Positions 4,730-5,084 of a stretch of DNA of 5,084 nucleotides are shown here, one piece after another (position 1 is the stretch's first letter; every line of letters starts with the position of its first letter). A model generated the notes under the pieces. The model ran no database searches and was not told where the DNA came from. It was given only the letters and a program-made list of their open reading frames with translations. This DNA comes from Gammaproteobacteria bacterium (lineage in GTDB: Bacteria > Pseudomonadota > Gammaproteobacteria > Steroidobacterales > Steroidobacteraceae): contig PMHN01000046.1 of the NCBI GenBank assembly GCA_003156695.1, forward strand, positions 208-5,291, written 5' to 3'. A program made the translations under genes and the position numbers.

Positions 4730-5083
4730 TCAACCTTGCGCCGCCGCAAGCGCCGTGCGTAGCGCCGCCAGCCCCTTCCTGATCTGGGGAAGATCCACCG
4801 CGCCGTACCCGAAAACCAGTCCGCTCTGCGTCTGCCGGCCGCAATAGTACCGACGCAGCGAGTGGATGTTCACCTGCGCGCCAGCCAGCACCGCGGCAAC
4901 CTGTTCCAGGTCCAGGGGTCGGCGGGCAATCGCCGTCACGTGCATGCCATAGGAGGAGGGAATGGGGGCCAGCCAGGCGGTGAACTCGCGTTGCAGCGAA
5001 TCCAGGAGCAGCTGCCGGCGCGCCTTGTAGATGCCCCGCAGCCGGCTGACATGACGTCGCAACGACCCGTCCGCGACGAAACC
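4730..5083 (-). CDS. MocR/PdxR-type PLP-dependent transcriptional regulator, C-terminal part, cut by window edge
   Basis: The visible 117 codons are the end of the aminotransferase-fold (fold type I) domain. The opening GFVADGSLRRHVSRLRGIYKARRQ matches the segment after the PLP lysine in MocR-family proteins (typically written as x-HxRRMRxxYxxRR). The small-domain features SSYGMHVTAIARR (about 43-55) and the ending QSGLVFGYGAVDLPQIRKGL (about 86-105) follow. Full-length members are about 450-500 residues, with an N-terminal GntR-type winged helix that lies beyond the right edge. They act as PLP-sensing activators or repressors of vitamin B6, GABA, taurine or other amino-acid genes, and which of these applies here is unknown. 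The frame is open to the right edge, so the gene is partial rather than broken. It could also be a plain class I aminotransferase, but the HVSRLR...YKARR helix and short C-terminus favour MocR. Confidence 0.85.
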   Translation of the reverse strand, partial: GFVADGSLRRHVSRLRGIYKARRQLLLDSLQREFTAWLAPIPSSYGMHVTAIARRPLDLEQVAAVLAGAQVNIHSLRRYYCGRQTQSGLVFGYGAVDLPQIRKGLAALRTALAAAQG

Positions 5084-5084
5084 G

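Noticed and set aside
1..5084. tRNA, rRNA, CRISPR array, insertion sequence or phage genes
   Set aside because: No cloverleaf, regularly spaced repeat, terminal inverted repeat with a transposase, or phage protein could be seen on either strand.

Overview
The window is GC-rich (a rough impression of about 60-65%), gene-dense proteobacterial DNA. The gene content (NdvB-type glucan synthase, MocR regulator, small RRM protein, MESH1-like hydrolase) together with the frequent GTG and TTG starts would fit a gammaproteobacterium of the Xanthomonadales/Steroidobacterales kind, or another soil or plant-associated proteobacterium. This is inference; there is no rRNA or marker gene to settle it. No tRNA, rRNA, transposase, phage gene or CRISPR array was seen.

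Layout. Bases 1-1518 (minus) hold the N-terminal 506 codons of a very large cyclic beta-1,2-glucan synthetase that runs off the left edge. Divergent from it is a small unrecognised gene (1584-1844, plus). It converges, across a hairpin at 1837-1874, on a short cysteine-motif protein (1868-2125, minus). Upstream of that on the same strand is an RRM RNA-binding protein (2202-2501, minus).

Bases 2502-2798 hold no clear gene. They do contain a multi-helix inverted-repeat structure (2614-2692), a small hairpin (2527-2546) and a 22-codon ORF (2724-2792). The ORF looks like the start of a circularly permuted ATP-grasp protein and stops just before, and in frame with, the next gene. That gene (2799-3332, plus) encodes a small alarmone hydrolase strikingly similar to animal MESH1, with its whole metal site and catalytic residues intact. 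After 155 bases without a gene comes an exported alpha/beta hydrolase (TTG start, 3488-4333, plus). It converges on a small secreted four-cysteine protein (4352-4669, minus). The right edge holds the C-terminal 117 codons of a MocR/PdxR-type PLP-dependent regulator (4730-5083, minus).

Function. The genes do not form one obvious pathway. Two envelope-related functions (glucan synthase and the exported proteins) sit beside stress and regulatory functions (RRM protein, alarmone hydrolase, MocR regulator). The least explained part is the 2502-2798 interval between the divergently oriented RRM and alarmone-hydrolase genes. No clearly new multi-gene system is visible.
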